From: Cornus controversa
Taxonomy: Eukaryota > Streptophyta > Magnoliopsida > Cornales > Cornaceae
DNA: 64,000 bases
Assembly: GCA_026545225.1 (NCBI GenBank)
Contig: CM048845.1
Coordinates: 53,978,033-54,042,032 of the forward strand
Direction of reading: 5' to 3'
A program made the translations under genes and the position numbers. The notes under the pieces are model-generated. The model was not told the DNA's origin and made no database searches. It saw only the letters and a program-made list of their open reading frames with translations. Shown in pieces: positions 58,358-64,000 of this stretch. How positions within the stretch are numbered: the stretch's first letter is position 1; each line of letters opens with the position of its first letter.

Positions 58358-59580
58358 GATCCTGTAGAGACTGTGACCAATTTTGGCCGATTTTGTATTT
58401 TTTGCATCATTAATACTATAAATGTATTTTGAGTGGTGTTTGACATGTTTTGAGTGTGGGGAACATGTTTGTAAAGTGGTATTAAGATTTTCGTAAGTTT
58501 TTAGAAGATTTGGAGAAGTTTAACTTTTTGATCAAATTGGGGCCCGGGATGCGACTAAAGTGGGCCAGGGAATCCGAAAATTTCTCAAAAATATTTATTT
58601 TGGGAATGGCTTAGATGAGATTTTTATAGAGTAAAGGAAGTGATTTCGAGGCCATAGAAGTTTTTGAAATTGAAAATGGAGTCTGGGAAGGTGCGTTAAG
58701 TGTCCTGGGGGTATTTTGGTCTTTTCGCGGGCCAGGAACCTTAAAAGGTCAGATCCTGCAGAGATATTTCATATAACTCATTCTCACGTAGCTGCTCTCT
58801 CTCTCTTATTTCTCCCTCTACCTTCTCTCTAGCTTTTGAAGGCTTGAGGCTTGGATTCGGAATTTGTTGAAGAAGGGAGATACGTAAGGGACAACTAGGG
58901 CTTCGGTTTGAACCGAACATCTTCGCAGTTTGGCAAGGTTGGCATTGCTGGGATTTTGAGAAGTGCTTGGAAGGCCTTCATTTTTGAGGTAGGAGTTCCT
59001 CTTCTCATTTAATTGTCAATTTTAGGGTTTCGGGAGAAACGGTGAAAGCTAAGGTTATGTATTGCATGTTTTAGAACCGTAAGAGGGGTGGGATGTGAGT
59101 GTTTTCTACTCTCTCTAGTCTCTTATGTGCAATGTGAATGTCTATGGTGTTATGCATGATAAGAAGGGTGAATGAGTGAGAGAATTTGGCATGTACACTT
59201 ATATGCTAGGGTTTGCTACACTTTTGTGAAAATATGTTAAATAATCATATTTGTGTTATGTGATGTTGTATGAGTTAAAATGCATGCCTTATTTATATAG
59301 AAAATGTATGCATTGGTGAAACATGACAAATATGTGCTTATGTGGATTTTGTGAGCATATGTAACTTATGCTAGGGTTTTCACATATAGATGATTATTTG
59401 TGTCGATTGATGAATATGAAGTGCGTGCTATGTTCCTTTATAACTAGCCTATACATTGTGAAGCATGAATTTTATATCCTTGATTGATTATATGTTCGAA
59501 ATGCATTTATGTGGGGCCGTTGTGATGAGATGGGAAGAGTGGTAGCGTAACCAGTTCACTTGGAGCAATAAACGCTCGAT

Positions 59581-59885
59581 GATGATCTTGAAACAATCTA
59601 CTCACCTTAGAGTATGCGATTTACTCGGTGATGTATTTTGAAACTATCTAACCACCTTAGGGTATGTGAGTTACTCGGTGATGTATTCCGGGACTATCCA
59701 ATCACCTTGGATATGTGATTTACTCGGTAAGGAATTCTGACGCCACCTAACCAACTTGGAGTATATGAGTTACTCGGTGATGTATTCCGGGACTATCCAA
59801 TCACTTTAGAGTATGTGATTTACTCGACGAGGAATCTCGAAGCCACCTAACCACCTTGGAGTATGTGACTTACTCGGTGGAGGTG
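59581..59885. repeat. 50-bp tandem repeats inside the family-L LTR
   Basis: Six units containing TTACTCGGTGATGTATTCCG-type sequence occur at 59621, 59671, 59719, 59770, 59820 and 59870 (periods 48-51). The 'gacgaggaatctcgaagccacc' and 'gatgtattccgggactatcc' unit types partly alternate. Not seen in the copy at 12001-14347. Confidence 0.88.
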
Positions 59886-60640
59886 TTGAGATTGTGTGGG
59901 AAATGTCCCATGTCATATGGTTGGTTAAGAATCATGCTAGGGTTGAGTCCGAGAGGGAGACAAGAGAATGTTGTTGCTTTTATTTTTAAACTGTAAAGCA
60001 TGATATGTGTTTAATGCATTCTTATATATGCGTTGTTTGTGAATGAGCATGATATATGTTAATGATACATGTAATGTAGTGACATGCATTCATGTAGGTC
60101 GGTGTCGGGTCGACACTTAGGTGGGTTGGGATATCTCTACTGAGCCACCGTAGTGCTCACCCCTATATTCTAAACTCTTTTACAGATAAGGCACTGATGA
60201 CTGATAGGATTTGAGTGTCCAAGAAGGACTCTAGTGGTATTTGTTATCTTTTGGATATTATGCATATTGTGGCTATCCATGCCGACTTGTGACATGAGAC
60301 TTCACTTGAGTTGTAGTTATGTTTTAGATAAATGTAACTTGGGTTATAACCTTGTTGTATATGATAAGACAATGGATTTGTTCATGTAGTGCTTGTTAAG
60401 AGCATTTGGTTTCATTTGATGAGTTAATGAAGTTGGTGGTTCTTTTTCATTACGAATAAAGTATGTCTATGAGGGAGAATGACCCATATTGGTGTATGAT
60501 TTGGGTATGAGCATGATCTAGGACTTGTGAATGATGTTAACTCCTTTTTATATGATTTAGAGGTTGTTGGAATGGATTATACTGGTAGAAATGGACTAAA
60601 ATGTCAAAAATGGTCATTTGTAAAGTTGCAGTTTCTGGAC

Positions 60641-60815
60641 AGTTCGATCCATCGAAGCAAAGATTCAATCCATAGAAGTTGCCACTTCGATCCATCGAGG
60701 AACCTGCAGAAATTTTAGACTTTAAAAGTCCTGAGAGCTATTTTTGTTCGATACTTGTTCGATCCATCGAATAAATCTTCGATCCATCGAAGTCATCACT
60801 TCGATCCATCAAAGT
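60641..60815. repeat. Copy-specific palindrome cluster (TTCGATCCATCGAA type)
   Basis: TTCGATCCATCGAA (6-bp arms, CC spacer) occurs at 60643 and 60758. It also occurs as CTTCGATCCATCGAAG at 60777, with one-base variants at 60663, 60685 and 60799. This corresponds in position to the clusters in the other two LTR copies. Confidence 0.78.
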
Positions 60816-61208
60816 CACTATTCATAGCATGTTTCGAAATTTGCCCCAAACTTCAATCGGGCATAACTTCTTCGTTTTAAATCAAAATTGAGCGTAGTTT
60901 TTTTTAAATTGAGTATTTTTGGATTCTCTATCCAATGGAATAAGTCTCAGCTTTGGATTCCAAACACACAAAGTGTTGAGTCCTCAAAGTGAGTGATTCA
61001 TGAAAGTATGGATAAATAGAATTCCCAGAAAGGTGTATGATTTGGTGTAGGGTCCATTATGGTTGGATAAGGTGGAGTTATGCACATCTATGTATAGGAG
61101 ATAGAGTTGAGCTTCTGCGGTGTTTGAGGGTAAAGAGATTCCATTTGGATTAATGGAAGTGTTGACCTTCAGTTCCCCGGGAATCGAAAATCGGGGCCTC
61201 ACAGATCC

Positions 61209-61356
61209 TTTTGAAATTAAAACTTGGGCAAACATGTTCATGGGTTTTTTGGACCATCATATATCTTACCCTGAGGAATGTAATTTTCATTCTGGAGAAG
61301 GGGTTTGTAATGGTGAGATGATTTTCTCAGGCAAACATTTTTCTGCGTTCAAGTAG
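61209..61356 (+). other. Target-site sequence with short open frame
   Basis: Directly after the solo LTR an open frame reads PFEIKTWANMFMGFLDHHIS and then YPEECNFHSGEGVCNGEMIF to a stop at 61356. Joined to the left flank (..tacggatcc) it might be part of a larger relic, but I recognise no protein. Confidence 0.3.
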
Positions 61357-61529
61357 ACACCTACCTCATTTTGCACCAATCTAGTTCTAGGCAAATTTCA
61401 AGGAATCTGGTGCTACAAAATCAACATCAAAAAATCTAAACGTCCAAATGATAAATAGACTTCACCATTGAGTCCATAAATGTTAAAAAACCTGAAAATA
61501 CTACTCATGGAGGTTGTGAGTCATCTTGA

Positions 61530-62640
61530 GCACTTACACTTGGTCAAACCCTAATTTATGGTCAAATTGGTTTGTCCAAAAATTTGACCAACAAACCATT
61601 CATCAAAATCGATGAACGAACCTCACCATTGTCTTTAGAAGGTCAAAAAATCATAGAAAATCTTACAATCATGACAAACTTCTGATCTGGACACCCTGTT
61701 AACCAAAACCCTAATTCAAGGTCAAACTAGTCAACCCCAAAAGTTTGACCAATAAACTGTTCATCAAATTGACGAACAGACCTCACCACCATAACTGTAG
61801 GATCCAAAAACCATAGGAGCAAAATTGTAATTTTGCACCTAGAAGAATCTGACAATCCGATCAACGATCGGATTTCACCAACACATTCAAATCATCTAAA
61901 ATCCACAAGATCGCCTAAGATCACATTGTATTGTGATCCCGATCCCTCAAATCACCACAGGGGCAAAATCATAATTTTGCACCTAAAAAAATCTAACTGT
62001 TCGATCGATAATCAGATTTCACCATCACATTCGGCATACCCAAAAACTTTCGTATCAATCAAAATTAACCATGGAATCATCTTGAAACTCCAATGATCAA
62101 GGAAACAAAATTTCAATCTCATTTTTGCACAAATATGACCGTCCAATCGTCACTATCTTGTTTGAAACATCTAAAAGCATTAGAGATATTTAGGGTCACT
62201 TTGGATAGCGATCCTAAGCCCTCCATCATTATAAGAGCAAAATCATCATTTTACAGTGAAGGTTGGATAAAAATCTGACCCCACCATCATGTTCATAGCA
62301 TGTCAAAACCTTAGGAAAGCCTAGTCTCACATTCTAATGTGACTTCGGAACCCCGATCTCACCCTGGGGCAAAATTATAATTTTGCCCCAGAACAATCTG
62401 GATGCCAAATCAAAAACCTGATTGCACCATGATGTTCACCATACCACAAAACCTTGGGGTAGGCCTCATAATCACATCGGAATAAGGTTCTGAATTTTTC
62501 CACCACACGAAGGGTCATAATTTTTCCCCTAGGGAAATTTCACTCATGGGATCAAAAATCTAACTTTGTCATTATGCTTAGAAGGGTTAAAAACCCTAGG
62601 GTGGGCTTAAGCTCGAGCCCGAAATCCAACCCCAAATGCT
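61530..62640. repeat. Degenerate tandem array, unit about 150-160 bp
   Basis: About seven diverged units: 'tttgaccaa..aaac..ttcatcaaa' at 61583 and 61744, then 'gcaaaattgtaattttgcac..aatctga..gatttcacca' near 61822, 61965, 62228, 62373 and 62510. The small ORFs here are repeat products. Confidence 0.7.
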
Positions 62641-62694
62641 CCGTTCCACTCTCTAGGGGTAAAATAGTCATTTTAAAAAAAGCTCTTGCCTCGT

Positions 62695-62870
62695 TTCAAG
62701 ATGAGGCGTACATCAAATGACACTAAATTTGAACAATGTTGCACTTCGAGATGAGGTGGAGGCCAAATAACACTAAGTTGAACAAATGTTGCATCTCAAA
62801 ATGAGGCAGAGGTCAAAAAAACACTAAAGTTGATCAATGTCACACCTCAAGATGAGGCAAAAATGGAACT
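62695..62870. repeat. 60-bp tandem repeat
   Basis: Three to four units of 'catctcaagatgaggc-agaggtcaaa-aacactaaagttgaacaatgtt', followed by G-rich 'gggtcgcaccttggggggcgacc' (62928-62950). Confidence 0.75.
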
Positions 62871-63014
62871 AAGGCAAAATTGGCTTAGAGGGGGGGTTAG
62901 GTCATGCCTTGAGGTGTGACCTAGTGGGTCGCACCTTGGGGGGCGACCTTGGGCAAATTCAATTTTTTTTTCTCTTTTCTTGCTCCCCACTCTTTCCCAC
63001 TTTGCCCCTCTTTG

Positions 63015-63060
63015 CTTTGTTTATAAATAGGACATCCCAACACCCAGTTTATAGGAGCCA
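63015..63060 (+). promoter_or_regulatory. Promoter-like TATA region
   Basis: TTTATAAATAGG (TATA at 63022-63030) is followed within 30-40 bp by a pyrimidine-rich 'ccattctctctct'. With long repeat-rich DNA upstream this resembles the U3-R boundary of a large plus-strand LTR (Tat or Athila type is possible). No second LTR is in the window. Confidence 0.4.
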
Positions 63061-63165
63061 TTCTCTCTCTAAGTCATTATAATGCCTTATTTAGCTCTCA
63101 CTTCTCTCTAGAAAATATCTCTTTCTAAAAAAACCTCTACAAAAGAACTCTCTCTCTAACTGAGC

Positions 63166-63462
63166 ATGGAGGAGTCCTTCCCATCTTCACCAAGCCTTCA
63201 TCTCATTGAAGAATCAAGCGAAGAAGCCTCCAAGATCAACAAATTGAAGCGAAACATGAAGATTGAAGATCAAATCAAGGGAAGAAATATCTTGAAAACA
63301 AAAAAAAAAAAAAAAAGAAATCAAGATCAAGGTAAACCCATCAACTCAAACTCATCATTCATATTCTACTTCTACTACTTCTATTTTTCTTTTGTGATTG
63401 TATCCGTCATTGCATTTTACATTCATCATCATATTCATCTTACATTTGTTCTTCATATATGA
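63166..63462 (+). other. Low-support ORF downstream of the TATA region
   Basis: 98 codons beginning MEESFPSSPSLHLIEESSEE. The first half is charged; the second half is a translation of an A-run (63301-63317) and AT-rich repeats. No domain is recognised. It is recorded only because it is the first ATG frame after the putative start site. Confidence 0.2.
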
Positions 63463-63590
63463 AGATCTATACTATATGTATACTACTATTATATATTTAT
63501 GTATATCTATACTTATATATATATTACTATTACTATATATATTACTATATATATTACTATATATATGTAGATCTACATTTATATATACTA

Positions 63591-63626
<36 letters not shown>

Positions 63627-63745
63627 ATACTTATATACTATCTAATATTAATGGGTCTATATATATTATTATTATCTATATATTACTACTATTATTTATG
63701 TATATTATAATACTACTATGTATATATTATCATTAGTATGTATAA
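63455..63745. repeat. TAC/TAT-rich and (GT)n microsatellite
   Basis: Interspersed 'tatatatactactat' repeats with a (GT)n run at 63602-63628. Open frames of Tyr/Ile/Leu here are artefacts. Confidence 0.9.
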
Positions 63746-64000
63746 ATATGTTATAAATCTACATATATTTGGAATTTTCTTTATTTGTCTTTATATCATT
63801 CATGCATGCCCCATGTTGTGTGTACTTTAAATCCTTGTTTCTACCCTTGTACTAGTTCAATGGATGTGTGGAAGCGGCGTTGTCATGGTGCCCCATTTAT
63901 TAGACATCCGGGGTGGGGGTAAGTCATCCTAGCCAACCAATCACCCAATTAGAATTTTGATTAGAAATCTTCTTTTCTTTAAACACTCATTTGATTTTTT

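Larger units (their letters stand above)
58363..61203 (-). mobile_element. Family-L solo LTR, complete, minus strand (2841 bp)
   Basis: The minus strand starts TGTGAGGCCCCGATTTTCG (61203 downward) and ends ..GTCTCTACA (58363). It is flanked by a perfect duplication GATCC (58358-58362 and 61204-61208). It aligns block by block with 12001-14347 and 1-2863: 'gcacgctcatt..agtatct' block near 60100, CT/GA block 58795-58830, and CGATTTAAAACGAAGAAGTT near 60880. No interior or partner LTR is present. Confidence 0.9.

Noticed and set aside
59581-59885. CRISPR-like array
   Set aside because: Units are contiguous diverged tandem repeats without unique spacers, inside a plant LTR.
63398-63736. Tyr/Ile/Leu-rich ORFs of 83-112 codons
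   Set aside because: Products of TAT/TAC and GT microsatellites.

Overview
The window is nuclear DNA of a flowering plant, most likely a eudicot. The evidence is a 12-exon plant NADPH oxidase (RBOH) gene with short GT-AG introns, plant-type Copia and Ty3/Gypsy chromovirus elements, L1 and RTE LINEs, tRNA-derived SINEs, a TRIM, hAT-type non-autonomous elements and a Helitron, together with AT-rich intergenic DNA and many CT/GA and AT microsatellites. The species cannot be named from the sequence. There is no bacterial gene, CRISPR array or operon. One host gene is clear; almost everything else is transposable-element DNA, much of it nested.

Layout. 1-2863 is the end of a very long LTR (family L). 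3579-7970 is a complete but decayed Copia element on the minus strand (TSD TAATG). 8982-9753 is a 5'-truncated RTE-like LINE (14-bp TSD). 10643-14412 is a non-autonomous hAT element that received a family-L solo LTR (12001-14347, TSD GTTTA). 16068-16410 is a MITE and 16788-17206 an L1 tail. 18117-25842 (minus strand) is the RBOH gene. 26468-27034 is a small hAT element. 28154-37568 is a Gypsy chromovirus on the minus strand. It abuts, head to head, a plus-strand copy of the same family (37569 to about 41970). 42897-45896 is a 3.0-kb Helitron carrying host-gene-like fragments. 46161-46877 is a long-inverted-repeat element. 47131-47990 holds two tandem arrays. 48118-54050 is a young but broken Copia (TSD ATATT). 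56956-57779 is a three-LTR TRIM (TSD TAGTC). 58363-61203 is a second family-L solo LTR, on the minus strand (TSD GATCC). 61530-63850 is repeat-rich DNA with a promoter-like TATA box.

The RBOH gene encodes a membrane flavocytochrome that makes superoxide outside the cell. Twelve exons can be placed with consistent phases, giving about 927 residues. The exception is exon 10: its family-conserved acceptor reads AC and a 1-bp deletion lies just downstream. A cryptic AG a few bases further on would restore frame, so the gene is either a recent pseudogene or an allele relying on a shifted splice site.

No wholly new multi-gene system was found. The observations most worth following are: the RBOH exon-10 lesion with its built-in bypass; the family-L LTRs, whose copies carry different sets of short CG-containing palindromes in a comparable part of the LTR; a Copia whose primer-binding site looks complementary to a tRNA anticodon arm and whose leader repeats part of that site; the Helitron with captured exons; and the three-LTR TRIM.
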